Of a stretch of 64,000 nt of DNA, positions 42,010 to 51,314 are shown piece by piece. Positions within the stretch are counted from its first letter, which is position 1; every line of letters begins with the position of its first letter. The translations under genes and the position numbers were made by a program. Below the pieces are notes generated by a model. The model saw only the letters and a program-made list of their open reading frames with translations, had not been told where the DNA came from and did no database searches. Source of the DNA: Ruminococcus sp. FMBCY1 (lineage in GTDB: Bacteria; Bacillota; Clostridia; Oscillospirales; Acutalibacteraceae); the NCBI RefSeq assembly GCF_023921805.1, contig NZ_CP074197.1:186001-250000 (forward strand), in the 5' to 3' direction.

Positions 42010-43662
42010 ATGCTTGATAATAAAAATCCAAATGAATTCAATGATATTTATTCAGGTAATGCTGAAAATACACCTGAAAGCAACACAGACATTCCGCAGA
42101 AGAATGCAGAGGCTTCATATGAATGGAATTCCGATAAAAGCGACAACAAGTCAGACAGCACAGAATACCATTATTCATATGTAAACGGCAATAATAAAGA
42201 CGCTTCGCATAATCCTAACAGATATAACGAGCCTACTCAATATTCTTCACAGAATACAAGTTCGGGATACAGCAATAATTATCAAAATCCAAATACAAAC
42301 GCTTATGATAATTACCAATCAAACGGTTACACTGCACAGAACCAACAGTCACAGAATGTATATAATTCTCAACCGTACGGTACTGCTCCCAATCATTCGG
42401 CAAACGCAAAACCGCCTAAGGCTAAAAAGCCTAAAAAACAGAGAAAACCAATATCAAGAGGCGGTATTGCAATAGCACTTGCAGTTACAATGGTGTTCTC
42501 TTGCGGACTTGGCTTTGGCGGCGGTTATTTTGCAAATAAGGTAAATACCAGTACAAGCGGCAGTTTAAATATTACCAAAACAAGCAACAGCGGCACAACC
42601 ACAACTGCTTCAAGTACATCTAAGGCAAATTCAACCTCTGAAATTGTTAAAAAGACAGCCGACAGTGTTGTTGAAATTTCAACAGAAAGCGTTGTAACGG
42701 GTTCATTTGCTCAACAGTATGTTCAGCAGGGTGCGGGTTCAGGCGTTATTATTTCTCAAGACGGTTATATTCTTACAAATAACCATGTAATTAACGGAGC
42801 AAATTCTGTTAAGGTAAGACTTAGAGATTCCACAGAGTACGATGCAACAATCATAGGCAGTGATTCAGATAATGATATTGCTTTGTTAAAGGTTAGTGCA
42901 ACAGGACTTTCGCCTGCAACTTTCGGTGACAGCAACAGTCTTGCGGTAGGTGACTATGTAGTTGCTATCGGCAATCCACTCGGTGAACTTGGCGGTACAG
43001 TCACAGACGGTATCATCAGTGCACTTGCAAGAAAGGTTACTATTGAAGATACACAAATGACACTTTTGCAGACAAATGCACAGGTAAACCCGGGTAATTC
43101 CGGCGGCGGACTTTTTAATGCAAACGGTGAACTTGTCGGTATCGTAAACGCAAAGCAGAGTGCAACCGAAGTTGAGGGTATTGCTTTTGCTATTCCGATT
43201 AACAATGTACTTGATATTTTAAGTGACCTTAAAGAATACGGTTATGTAACAGGTAAGGTTGATCTTGGTATTGACTTTACAGATATTACTTCTGACGAAA
43301 CAGCTTTCTATTACGGTGTAAATCAGACAGGTTGCTATGTTCTTTCTGTTGATTCCGGTTCAAATGCCGAAAAAGCAGGAGTTACAAGAGGTGACCTTGT
43401 AACAAAGGTAAACGATACAGATGTTTCTTCGTCATCGGACATTACTACTGCACTTGAAAAAGCAGAAGTAGGCGATACAGTTACATTTACTGTAAGCCGC
43501 AGAGGAACAAGTAAGACAATTTCATTTGTACTTGAAGAATATATACCTGCGGTAAGCAATTCTCAAATCACTAACGGCTCACAAAAGAGCACTACTCCGA
43601 CATCAGACAGCGAAAATTCAACCGGTGACGACTCTATTTGGTCACAGATGTTTGGATGGTAA
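42010..43662 (+). CDS. HtrA/DegP-like membrane-anchored serine protease
   Basis: Quality-control protease at the outer face of the membrane. The 550-aa protein begins with about 140 residues of Asn/Gln/Ser-rich cytoplasmic sequence, a Lys/Pro-rich patch (PPKAKKPKKQRKP), one membrane helix (about 152-178), a Ser/Thr linker, a trypsin-like domain with His in TNNHVI, Asp in SDNDIALLKV and Ser in NPGNSGGGLF, and one PDZ domain (about 415-515). AAGGAGG precedes the ATG. Homologues are often controlled by two-component cell-envelope systems; nothing here shows that. Confidence 0.93.
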   Translation: MLDNKNPNEFNDIYSGNAENTPESNTDIPQKNAEASYEWNSDKSDNKSDSTEYHYSYVNGNNKDASHNPNRYNEPTQYSSQNTSSGYSNNYQNPNTNAYDNYQSNGYTAQNQQSQNVYNSQPYGTAPNHSANAKPPKAKKPKKQRKPISRGGIAIALAVTMVFSCGLGFGGGYFANKVNTSTSGSLNITKTSNSGTTTTASSTSKANSTSEIVKKTADSVVEISTESVVTGSFAQQYVQQGAGSGVIISQDGYILTNNHVINGANSVKVRLRDSTEYDATIIGSDSDNDIALLKVSATGLSPATFGDSNSLAVGDYVVAIGNPLGELGGTVTDGIISALARKVTIEDTQMTLLQTNAQVNPGNSGGGLFNANGELVGIVNAKQSATEVEGIAFAIPINNVLDILSDLKEYGYVTGKVDLGIDFTDITSDETAFYYGVNQTGCYVLSVDSGSNAEKAGVTRGDLVTKVNDTDVSSSSDITTALEKAEVGDTVTFTVSRRGTSKTISFVLEEYIPAVSNSQITNGSQKSTTPTSDSENSTGDDSIWSQMFGW

Positions 43663-43705
43663 TGCTGCTGTTTATATATAAATAATTCATTCTAATCTCT
43701 CCATA

Positions 43706-43740
43706 CACAACAGCCGATGCGTTTTGCACCGGCTGTTGTG
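43706..43740 (+). terminator. Hairpin after htrA
   Basis: CACAACAGCCG and CGGCTGTTGTG form an 11-bp stem; the T-run is weak, so termination is likely but not certain. Confidence 0.55.
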
Positions 43741-43822
43741 CTGTTTAGCGGTTTTGCAAAAATAATAGGGCAGACAAAGCGTCAGCCCTATTATGGTTTA
43801 GTGTATTAAATTGCGGTAGCAA

Positions 43823-43897
43823 AAAGTATTTGTGGGCTTTGCCCACACTCACAACCTTTGAAAAGGTTGATCAAGCTTTTATAAATGTTTTTCTAAT
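43823..43897. repeat. Intergenic two-hairpin repeat, copy 2
   Basis: Second copy of the element at 29977-30049, with TGTGGGC/GCCCACA and CAACCTTT/AAAGGTTG. It lies between convergent genes. Confidence 0.75.
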
Positions 43898-43919
43898 GGA
43901 TTATGCTAAATAATAAAAT

Positions 43920-44423
43920 TTACTGTTTCGGAATAGGTTTTGCCAATTTCATAGCATCGTTTGTTCCAAAAGTACGACGAATAACAGTTTCAATGTATTT
44001 CTTAATAAGTGTTTCATCATCAACTATTGTAAAAAATCTCAAAACCTGCGTTTGATTAAACCATACTATTTTCATAGGTGCTTTTAAAGTTTTGCTTATT
44101 CCGGCAACGGAAAGACTTGCCGCTTCGTTTTTTAATTCTTCTGTTTCACTGCATTTGCAGTTGCTCTTTTTGTATAATTCTGTAATATCGGTATCTTCTG
44201 AGTCAATAAAACCGCTCGTTACTTGTGATATATTTTCCAAGTCAGCGGCTGCCATATAATCAGCCGAGCTAATCATATAATCCCATCCATAGCCCTGCGC
44301 TGCCAAAAGCACATCATATTGATGCCAAGGCCCTGATTGAATATGCTTTATATCTCTGATAAAGGTTACATCATCAATGTAATCTTCGTTATTTTTCTTT
44401 TTAAATTTATCAAACAGTCCCAT
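43920..44423 (-). CDS. Hypothetical protein, 167 aa
   Basis: AAAGGAG precedes the ATG. The product begins MGLFDKFKKKN, a charged start common in soluble proteins that sit at the membrane or follow phage-shock-like folds, but I recognise no family. It contains CKCSE near residue 90, no signal peptide and no membrane helix, and ends FGTNDAMKLAKPIPKQ. It stands alone between the intergenic repeat and the tRNA-Leu region. Confidence 0.75.
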   Translation of the reverse strand: MGLFDKFKKKNNEDYIDDVTFIRDIKHIQSGPWHQYDVLLAAQGYGWDYMISSADYMAAADLENISQVTSGFIDSEDTDITELYKKSNCKCSETEELKNEAASLSVAGISKTLKAPMKIVWFNQTQVLRFFTIVDDETLIKKYIETVIRRTFGTNDAMKLAKPIPKQ

Positions 44424-44725
44424 ATTATTCTCCTTTATTACAGAAAAGATTTAGTAATAATAAGTCTAAAAATTACCATACTTGTAAAACAAAAAAACAG
44501 ACTAATAAGAAAGTTAATCTGTTTTTATGGTGCGAGTGACTTAGTTAAAAAATAAGTAAACTTTCTGCCTCGTTTGATGCGGCTTGCAAAAATTATAAAT
44601 ATCATCAACGCTCTCCCTAAAAACAGTCCACAGGACTGTTTTCTTAACGGTCGCCTTCAAGTCCCGTTATCAATTTGCTTGTAAAACAAAAAAACAGACT
44701 AATAAGAAAGTTAATCTGTTTTTTA
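44424..44725. other. 302-base gap with a duplicated tRNA-Leu 3' end
   Basis: No gene seen. The segment 44481-44540 is a 60-base copy of 44678-44738 (one T shorter) and includes the tRNA-Leu terminator and the last 13 bases of the tRNA plus CCA. Between the copies is about 137 bases of unassigned DNA with a CAGTCC-AC-AGGACTG hairpin (around 44616-44629). Confidence 0.75.
44481..44540 (-). repeat. Copy of tRNA-Leu 3' end and terminator
   Basis: Matches 44678-44738 except for one base. It reads TGGTGCGAGTGAC (CCA plus the acceptor 3' strand of the tRNA) and then diverges, as an attachment-site remnant would. Confidence 0.75.
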
Positions 44726-44810
44726 TGGTGCGAGTGACGGGACTTGAACCCGTACGTCGTGAAACACACGCCCCTCAAACGTGCCTGTCTGCCTATTCCA
44801 GCACACTCGC
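44726..44810 (-). tRNA. tRNA-Leu (anticodon GAG)
   Basis: Acceptor GCGAGTG pairs with CACTCGC, discriminator A and encoded CCA. The anticodon loop TTGAGGG gives GAG; a long variable arm (GTGTTTCACGAC region) and T loop GGTTCAAGTCC are present. A T-rich terminator follows on the minus strand. Confidence 0.93.
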
Positions 44811-45023
44811 TAATATTAAGTTTTTGTATTGAGATTGTTTTCTCTCAATCAACGAGTGTTATTATACCACCGTAATTTACAAATGTCAACACTTTTTTTT
44901 GAAAAAATACATTTCAGAAGCAATAAATTTGCAATTTGTATTTTTATGTGTTATAATAAAAATGTTGTGATGTTGAAAAACATCAGTAAATAACAGAATA
45001 AAAGGTATTGTGAAGGAGAAAAT

Positions 45024-45770
45024 ATGAATAAAAAAATAAGTAAATTTGTTTCTTGTGTTCTTGCTGTAACTTTGTTTATGAGCCTTCTTACTGTTACCGC
45101 TTTTGCGGCAGAAAGTAATTATGATTTGAACGGCGACGGAAAGGTATCAGTATCTGATGTAACCGCTTTGCAGTTAAGAATTTCGGGGAACAGAAGTAAT
45201 TGGACCGATGCATATGAAAAGCGTGCGGATATTAACGGTGACGGCAAAATTGATATTAATGATGTAACCGCTTTGCAAAATATTCTTATGAATGCGTCAA
45301 GCGGAGGTACAAGCAGCGGAGCAAGTGCAGCTAATTCATTTTTAATTAAATTACCGTCAAATAAAATTGACAGCAGTTATAAAGGAAGAACATATAAACT
45401 TTCCGATAAAGAAAGGGCTTACATAGAAAAAATTGTAATGGGTGAGTTCGGTACTTCTTATGCAGGTTCTGTATTTATTGCACAGTGTATAAGAGATGCT
45501 CTTGTTTACGGATATTGCAAAAATCCTATGGATTTAAGAAAATCATCTGCCAACGGCGGTATGGGGTATGACGGATACAGAGAAAATGTAAACGCAAATG
45601 CTAAAAATGCCGTGTCATATGTTTTTGACAACGGCGGTAACGCTGTTCAGCACCGTATACTTGTAATGTGTACAGATGAGTATTATAACGCTTATCCGAA
45701 CAATTGGCATTCAACTCAAAATTACATAACAAAATACGAAAATGTACTGTTTTTTGACTATTGGAACTGA
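45024..45770 (+). CDS. Secreted dockerin protein with putative cell-wall hydrolase domain
   Basis: The 248-aa protein has a signal peptide ending AFA, a type I dockerin near the N-terminus (DLNGDGKVSVSDVTALQLR and DINGDGKIDINDVTALQNIL), a Ser/Gly/Ala linker, and a C-terminal domain from about residue 120 with LSDKERAYIEKIVMGEFG and FIAQCIRDALVYGY, which resembles SleB-like cell-wall hydrolases (Hydrolase_2). AAGGAG precedes the ATG. A dockerin on a wall-acting enzyme suggests recruitment to a scaffoldin. The dockerin is firm, the hydrolase call is moderate. Confidence 0.8.
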   Translation: MNKKISKFVSCVLAVTLFMSLLTVTAFAAESNYDLNGDGKVSVSDVTALQLRISGNRSNWTDAYEKRADINGDGKIDINDVTALQNILMNASSGGTSSGASAANSFLIKLPSNKIDSSYKGRTYKLSDKERAYIEKIVMGEFGTSYAGSVFIAQCIRDALVYGYCKNPMDLRKSSANGGMGYDGYRENVNANAKNAVSYVFDNGGNAVQHRILVMCTDEYYNAYPNNWHSTQNYITKYENVLFFDYWN

Positions 45771-45774
45771 TTTT

Positions 45775-45806
45775 TACCGCTGACCGAGAGGTTGGCGGTA
45801 TTTTTT
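45775..45806 (+). terminator. Terminator after the dockerin-hydrolase gene
   Basis: TACCGCTGACC pairs with GGTTGGCGGTA around GAGA, followed by six T residues. Confidence 0.85.
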
Positions 45807-45921
45807 ATGCAACTTAACCTTTGTATTCTGCATTTTACCTAAAAATACTTTAAATTGAATACAATTTCTGCTATTCTATAAATGTACTTAATAAATGAAT
45901 TTAACTTCACAGAGGGAATAT

Positions 45922-46359
45922 ATGAAGATAAAGATAATTAAAGACAGCACGGTTACCGAAACCGAGATTACGGTTAAATGTGCGGCTGTTGACGAGAATT
46001 TAAAAAGACTGCTTGACGAGCTTGAACATAACAATGCAAAGCTGACCGGCAGAATTGATGATAAAACATTTCTTATATCTGCTGAAATGATTTATTACAT
46101 AGAAAGCGTTGATGAAAAGACATTTATTTATTCTCAAAATAAGGTGTATGAAACCAATTACAAACTCTATCAGACAGAACAGCTTTTACCGCAATCCGAT
46201 TTTGTAAGGATAAGTAAAAATTGTATTCTTAATATAAGCAAACTTACGAGTGTAAAGCCATTGCTTAACGGAAAAATGGAAGTACATATGAATAACGGAG
46301 AAGTTCAGATTGTAAACAGACATTATTTAAAAGATTTTAAAAGTAAATTCGGACTGTAA
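45922..46359 (+). CDS. LytTR DNA-binding regulator without receiver domain
   Basis: The ATG at 45922 follows AGAGGG; an upstream ATG lacks a site. The 145-aa protein has a short N-terminal part (KIKIIKDSTVTETEITVK) and a LytTR domain (IYYIESVDEKTFIYS, FVRISKNCILNISKL, VNRHYLKDFK). With the DUF3021 membrane protein that follows it forms the common LytTR-DUF3021 regulatory pair, in which the membrane protein restrains the regulator. Likely target: its own operon with the ABC transporter. Confidence 0.88.
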   Translation: MKIKIIKDSTVTETEITVKCAAVDENLKRLLDELEHNNAKLTGRIDDKTFLISAEMIYYIESVDEKTFIYSQNKVYETNYKLYQTEQLLPQSDFVRISKNCILNISKLTSVKPLLNGKMEVHMNNGEVQIVNRHYLKDFKSKFGL

Positions 46360-46372
46360 AGGGGATAGAACA

Positions 46373-46822
46373 ATGAATAAATTAAGTCAGTTTTTTTCTG
46401 TTTTTGTAAATTCATTTGCTTGGCAAACACTTATACTTGCTTTGCTTAATGTATTTTTAGGCAGCGGTTTTGTTTTTAATGCATACAGCGTGATTCAATG
46501 CTTTATTGTCGCATTGGTTATTTCTGTATTAATGTTTGTGACCGACATGATATTGTCAAACGGTTTTAAACTCAAACTTAGTTTGTTGACTGTAAGCATA
46601 ATAGATATTTTAGAAGTTTTTGCCGTGGTTATGGTAGTAGGCGGAGCAATATTCGGTTGGTTTGATTTTGTAATGTCAGACTTGCTGATTGCGGCAGGTG
46701 TAATTATTGCGGTATTTTTGATAGTGTTTACAATTCATATATTGAGAATGAAAGCAGATTCAAATACGATTAATAAAATATTAAAGGAGAGAAACAGCAA
46801 TGAAAAAAGCAATAGTAATTGA
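46373..46822 (+). CDS. DUF3021-type membrane protein
   Basis: The 149-aa protein has four hydrophobic segments (about 15-35, 40-60, 72-98, 104-125) and a charged tail. Size, topology and position after a LytTR protein match DUF3021, the usual partner and likely inhibitor of such regulators. It overlaps the ABC ATPase gene by 23 bases. Confidence 0.75.
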   Translation: MNKLSQFFSVFVNSFAWQTLILALLNVFLGSGFVFNAYSVIQCFIVALVISVLMFVTDMILSNGFKLKLSLLTVSIIDILEVFAVVMVVGGAIFGWFDFVMSDLLIAAGVIIAVFLIVFTIHILRMKADSNTINKILKERNSNEKSNSN

Positions 46823-47717
46823 AAATTTAACAAAGACTTACGGCGATTTAAAGGCTGTTTACAATATTAGTTTTTATGTTGAAGAAGGCAGTCTGTTTGC
46901 ATTTTTAGGACCGAACGGAGCGGGAAAGTCAACCACCATAAGTATATTGAATACTTTTTTAAAGCCTGACGGCGGCAGAGTTGAAATCGGCGGAAGAATA
47001 CTCGGAAAAGAAGATTCAAAAATAAGAGCCGAAATCGGTGCGGTATTTCAGGAAAGTTTGCTTGACCCGCTGCTTACCGTAAAAGAAAACCTCTCAATAC
47101 GAGGCAGTTTTTACGGTTTAAAAGGTAAAAGTTTGAAAAATGCAGTTGCCGATGCTATCGAAAAATCGGGTGCAACCGATTTTATGAACAGACCGTACGG
47201 TAAACTTTCGGGCGGTCAGCGCAGAAGAGCAGATATTGCAAGAGCATTGATTAATACACCTAAAATATTATTCCTTGACGAACCGACTACAGGACTTGAC
47301 CCTCAAACAAGACTTTCAGTATGGGAAACCGTAAGTAATTTACGAAAAGAATACGGAATGACGGTTTTTCTTACCACTCATTATCTTGAAGAAGCAGAGA
47401 ATGCAGGATATGTTGTAATTATGGATTCGGGTAAAATTGCGGCGCAAGGAACTCCCGTTGAACTTAAAAGCAAATATGTTTCGGATATGCTTACAATATA
47501 CCATAAAGACAGTACAATGGCGGATATTGAAAGGATACTGAAGTCAAAAAATATGAAATACACATTTACGAAAGAAACCGTGAAAATTCCCGTTAAGTCA
47601 ACTTTTGCAGCTTTGCCGATAGTCAATGAGCTAAAGGATTACATATTTGATTTTGAAGTTCAGAAGGGTAAAATGGATGATTTATTTGTAGCTGTTACAG
47701 GAAAGGAGATAAAGTAA
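46800..47717 (+). CDS. ABC transporter ATP-binding protein
   Basis: Drives the permease encoded next. The 305-aa protein has Walker A GPNGAGKST, Q-loop AVFQES, signature LSGGQRRR, Walker B ILFLDEPTTGLD and the H-loop TTHYLEEAE, with a C-terminal domain typical of drug/antibiotic-type exporters (DrrA/CcmA class). GGAGAG lies before the ATG. The cargo is unknown; adjacency to LytTR-DUF3021 suggests peptide or lipid-stress related export. Confidence 0.92.
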   Translation: MKKAIVIENLTKTYGDLKAVYNISFYVEEGSLFAFLGPNGAGKSTTISILNTFLKPDGGRVEIGGRILGKEDSKIRAEIGAVFQESLLDPLLTVKENLSIRGSFYGLKGKSLKNAVADAIEKSGATDFMNRPYGKLSGGQRRRADIARALINTPKILFLDEPTTGLDPQTRLSVWETVSNLRKEYGMTVFLTTHYLEEAENAGYVVIMDSGKIAAQGTPVELKSKYVSDMLTIYHKDSTMADIERILKSKNMKYTFTKETVKIPVKSTFAALPIVNELKDYIFDFEVQKGKMDDLFVAVTGKEIK

Positions 47718-48586
47718 TGCTTGCTTTGGTAAAAAGAAATATTAAAATATATTTCAGAAATAAGGGCGCTTGGCTTGCTTCTTTGCTTACGGTGTTTATA
47801 ATCATCGGCTTGTATGCGCTTTTTCTCGGAGATCAACTTTCAAAAGGTTTTGAGGGTATAGGACTTGACAGTCCAAGACTTCTTACAGACGGTTGGATAA
47901 TGGCAGGTATTATTTCTATTATGCCGCTTTCAATATCTCTCGGTGCGGTATCAATAGTAAGCGACAGGTCAAAAGGACTTTTTAAAGACTTTTACTGTTC
48001 ACCTGTAAGCCGCAGCAGAATAACTCTCGGATATATTTTAAGTCTTGCTTTGATTTCGTTTTTTATTACATTGATAGGTTTTATTCTCGGTGAAATATAC
48101 ATAGTTGTAAACGGCGGAGAATTATTAAGCCTTTTGAATATGCTTAAGGTTGTCGGCATAATTGCAATTGACGACCTTGCGACAACTTCTATTGTTATGT
48201 TTATTGCAATGTTTATAACAACCGAGGGTGCATATACCGCCGTATGTACGGTTATAGGTACAATTTCCGGATTTATTACAGGTATTTATATTCCTGTAGG
48301 TTCGTTGCCCGATTCGGTTGCAACTGCAGTAAAATGTTTTCCGATTTCTCATGCGGGCAGTATGTTAAGACAAATTTTTACAGAGAGTGCAATTACCGAA
48401 TGTACCAAATCTGTACCTGCCGAATTAAAACCTGATGTAATTAATCAGATTAATTCCGAGATGGGTATAATCTATTCGTTCGGCGACCATACGGTGACTG
48501 ATTTTGAAAGCATAATTGTTCTTGTTGCAACCGCAGCGGTTTTCTTTGTACTGACAGCTTTTGCGGCAAGAAGAAAAAAGAAGTAA
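47717..48586 (+). CDS. ABC-2 type transporter permease
   Basis: The 289-aa protein has six predicted membrane helices and an ABC-2 layout (IKIYFRNKGAWLASLLTVF at the start; FKDFYCSPVSRSRITLGYIL in a cytoplasmic loop). It overlaps the ATPase stop by one base (TAATG) behind AAAGGAG. It is the last gene of the LytTR-DUF3021-ABC operon. Confidence 0.9.
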   Translation: MLALVKRNIKIYFRNKGAWLASLLTVFIIIGLYALFLGDQLSKGFEGIGLDSPRLLTDGWIMAGIISIMPLSISLGAVSIVSDRSKGLFKDFYCSPVSRSRITLGYILSLALISFFITLIGFILGEIYIVVNGGELLSLLNMLKVVGIIAIDDLATTSIVMFIAMFITTEGAYTAVCTVIGTISGFITGIYIPVGSLPDSVATAVKCFPISHAGSMLRQIFTESAITECTKSVPAELKPDVINQINSEMGIIYSFGDHTVTDFESIIVLVATAAVFFVLTAFAARRKKK

Positions 48587-48609
48587 TTTATTTTAAATAA
48601 TATACATAA

Positions 48610-48645
48610 TAGGGGCGTTGTTTACATACAATGCTCTTATTTTTT
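48610..48645 (+). terminator. Terminator after the ABC operon
   Basis: TAGGGGCGTTGT pairs with ACAATGCTCTTA (with wobbles) and six T residues follow. Confidence 0.7.
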
Positions 48646-48733
48646 ATATAAATGCTTTTATTTCTTTGAAAATTATGTTATACTAAACAATGTATATTAG
48701 ATTGGAAAACTAAATTATAGATTCGGAGATGAT

Positions 48734-50008
48734 ATGATGAATTCTATTGAAAGAAAAATTATTGCCGACGGTGTTGCTTTTAACAACATCAAGGTAAATA
48801 GATTTAAAACAATCAGAATGAGCATTAATCTGTATGTACCTTTAAATGTTGAGGATGCGGCACACAATGCTCTTTTGCGTGGATTGCTTACACGCTCATG
48901 CAAGGCTTACCCTGATTTTACTCAATTCAGCAAAAAGCTCAGCGCTCTTTACGGAACAGATATTGTATCAAGCGTAAAAAAGACAGGCGCTTATCAGGTG
49001 CTAACTTTTACAGCGGTTGGTATTGACGACAGATATGTGTTTACCGATGAAATCATTTCAGCGGAAATTTCAAAGCTTTTGTGTGAGGTTATCTTTAATC
49101 CTAACATTACCGACGGTAAATTTAATGATAATGATTTTGAGCAGGAACGCAGACAGTTGCTTGACGCTATTGACGCAGAGTTTAACGATAAGCGTGGCTA
49201 TGCGATAAGCACAATGCTTTCAAATATGCTTAAAAACGAAACCTGCGGAATCAAGCGTTACGGCAGTGTTGAAGAAATCAAAAAGATTACTCCCGAAAGC
49301 CTTGTGGATGCGTGGAAAAAATTATTAAAAGACTCTGTTGTGGAAATTTTCTATATCGGTGACAGCGGTGCCGACAAAGCGGAAAAAGTATTTACAGACG
49401 CATACAGCAAGATTGACAGAACACCTTGCAAGGTTGATATGAGTTATGTCAAGAGTGCGGACGAAGTACAGCGTGTTGTTGAAGAAATGGATGTTTCACA
49501 GTCAAAACTTGTACTCGGTTTCCGTTCAGGTGTCGGCTGTACAGATACCGAAAAAGAGTGGATTGCAGGCAGACTTATGTGCGCTGTTCTCGGAGGTACC
49601 GCCAACTCAAAACTTTTTAACAATGTAAGAGAAAAGCAGAGCCTTTGCTACTACTGTGCGGCAAGCTACAATTTTATTAACGGTCTTATGATTGTTGACA
49701 GCGGCGTACTCAATGAAAATATTGAAAAAACCGAGAAAGCAATTCTCAAAGAAGTTGAAGATATGAAAAACGGCAATATCACCGACTTTGAAATTGAGGC
49801 TACAAAGCGTGCAATAGTAAACGGATTCCGTACATCCAACGATACCACAGCCGGTATAGACAACTGGTATTCTTCACAGTTTATAAATGACGGTTTTAAC
49901 AGCATTGAAGAACTTGCGGCAAAATATAATGCAGTTACAAAGGAAGAAATTGTAGATGCAGCCAAAAAGCTCACACTTGATACTGTATATGTTCTTAAAA
50001 ATAAATAA
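48734..50008 (+). CDS. M16-family protein, YmfF-like, without zinc motif
   Basis: The 424-aa protein has the M16 fold (late motifs VREKQSLCYYCAASYNF and the ETEK-type ATKRAIVNGFR region) but lacks HxxEH at the expected place near residue 40 (AAHNALLRGLL instead), so it is probably a non-catalytic partner. GGAGATG precedes the start. The catalytic-type homologue follows 22 bases later, matching the YmfF/YmfH pair of Firmicutes. Confidence 0.88.
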   Translation: MMNSIERKIIADGVAFNNIKVNRFKTIRMSINLYVPLNVEDAAHNALLRGLLTRSCKAYPDFTQFSKKLSALYGTDIVSSVKKTGAYQVLTFTAVGIDDRYVFTDEIISAEISKLLCEVIFNPNITDGKFNDNDFEQERRQLLDAIDAEFNDKRGYAISTMLSNMLKNETCGIKRYGSVEEIKKITPESLVDAWKKLLKDSVVEIFYIGDSGADKAEKVFTDAYSKIDRTPCKVDMSYVKSADEVQRVVEEMDVSQSKLVLGFRSGVGCTDTEKEWIAGRLMCAVLGGTANSKLFNNVREKQSLCYYCAASYNFINGLMIVDSGVLNENIEKTEKAILKEVEDMKNGNITDFEIEATKRAIVNGFRTSNDTTAGIDNWYSSQFINDGFNSIEELAAKYNAVTKEEIVDAAKKLTLDTVYVLKNK

Positions 50009-50030
50009 ACTGCGAAAGGAAGTGTGTTAA

Positions 50031-51314
50031 ATGGATATTAAAGAAATAAAATCTGAAAGAGTTGCAGAAAAATATTATAAAATAAATCATCCGTCTGGAC
50101 TTACAATTTATGTATATCCAAAAGAGGGATACAATTCGGCTTATGCTATTTTCGGTACACGCTACGGCAGTATTAATACAAAGTTTTCTGTAGATGACGG
50201 CGAAACAATTACCGTACCTGACGGTATAGCGCATTATCTTGAGCATAAACTTTTTGAAAGCGAAGACGGCGACGCATTTGTTCGTTATGCACAAACAGGT
50301 GCAAATGCCAATGCTTATACAAGTTTTGAAAAGACCTGCTATCTTTTTTCTTGTACAGAAAAATTTGATGAAAGTCTTGAAATTTTACTTGATTTTGTTC
50401 AGTCACCGTATTTTACTGCGCAGACCGTAGCTAAGGAACAGGGTATTATCGGTCAGGAAATCAAAATGTATGATGATGCACCTGACTGGCGAGTAATGTT
50501 CAATATGCTTGAAAATATGTATCACAATCACCCTGTAAAGATTGATATTGCAGGTACGGTTGAAAGTATTGCTGAAATTACAGCCGAAAAATTATACGAA
50601 GTGTATAATGTGTTCTACAACCTTAACAATATGGTGCTTTGCGTTTCGGGCAATGTTACTGTCGACAAGGTTTTAAAAACAGCTGACAGACTTTTGAAAC
50701 CGAGTGAAAAACATACTATTCACAATGTATTTGAAAACGAGCCTTACGAAATTGTTAAGCCGTATGTAGAACAGGAATTTTCTGTTTCTATGCCTATATT
50801 TAATCTCGGATTTAAGGAAAAAGCGGATTGCGTAAAAGGAGACGCACAGGCGGCTCATACAGATATTTTGCTATTCCTTTTAGCGTCTGAAACAAGTGAA
50901 TTGTATCGTAAATTGCTTGATGCAAACCTTATTAACAGCTCGTTCTCTTATGAACTGTTTGACGGCCCCGGTTACTGTTCGGTTATCTTTGGCGGTGAGT
51001 CAAGAGAACCGCAGAAAGCAGCGGAAATGATTAAGGATTATATTGTTAAACTTAAAGAAAACGGAATTGATAAGGAAGAGTTTGAAATTGCCAAAAAATC
51101 AATTTACGGCGATACAGTTGCATCTCTCAATTCTGTAGATACAATTTCAAATATTCTTGCCGATTACCATTTCAAAGGCAATAATATGTTTGACTATATT
51201 GATGAAATCGCAAACGCTACAATAGAAGATGTTACAAAGCGACTTGATTGTATGCTTGATGTAAATAACTGTACTTTGTCGGTTGTAAAGCCAATTCAGG
51301 ACGGTGAAAAGTAA
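50031..51314 (+). CDS. M16-family zinc peptidase, YmfH-like
   Basis: The 427-aa protein keeps the inverted zinc motif HYLEHKLFE (HxxEH) and the downstream Glu helix (TVAKEQGIIGQEIKMY). With the preceding homologue it would form a heterodimeric clamp peptidase. AAAGGAAGTG lies before the ATG. It overlaps the lgt start by one base (TAATG). Substrate not known from the sequence. Confidence 0.9.
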   Translation: MDIKEIKSERVAEKYYKINHPSGLTIYVYPKEGYNSAYAIFGTRYGSINTKFSVDDGETITVPDGIAHYLEHKLFESEDGDAFVRYAQTGANANAYTSFEKTCYLFSCTEKFDESLEILLDFVQSPYFTAQTVAKEQGIIGQEIKMYDDAPDWRVMFNMLENMYHNHPVKIDIAGTVESIAEITAEKLYEVYNVFYNLNNMVLCVSGNVTVDKVLKTADRLLKPSEKHTIHNVFENEPYEIVKPYVEQEFSVSMPIFNLGFKEKADCVKGDAQAAHTDILLFLLASETSELYRKLLDANLINSSFSYELFDGPGYCSVIFGGESREPQKAAEMIKDYIVKLKENGIDKEEFEIAKKSIYGDTVASLNSVDTISNILADYHFKGNNMFDYIDEIANATIEDVTKRLDCMLDVNNCTLSVVKPIQDGEK

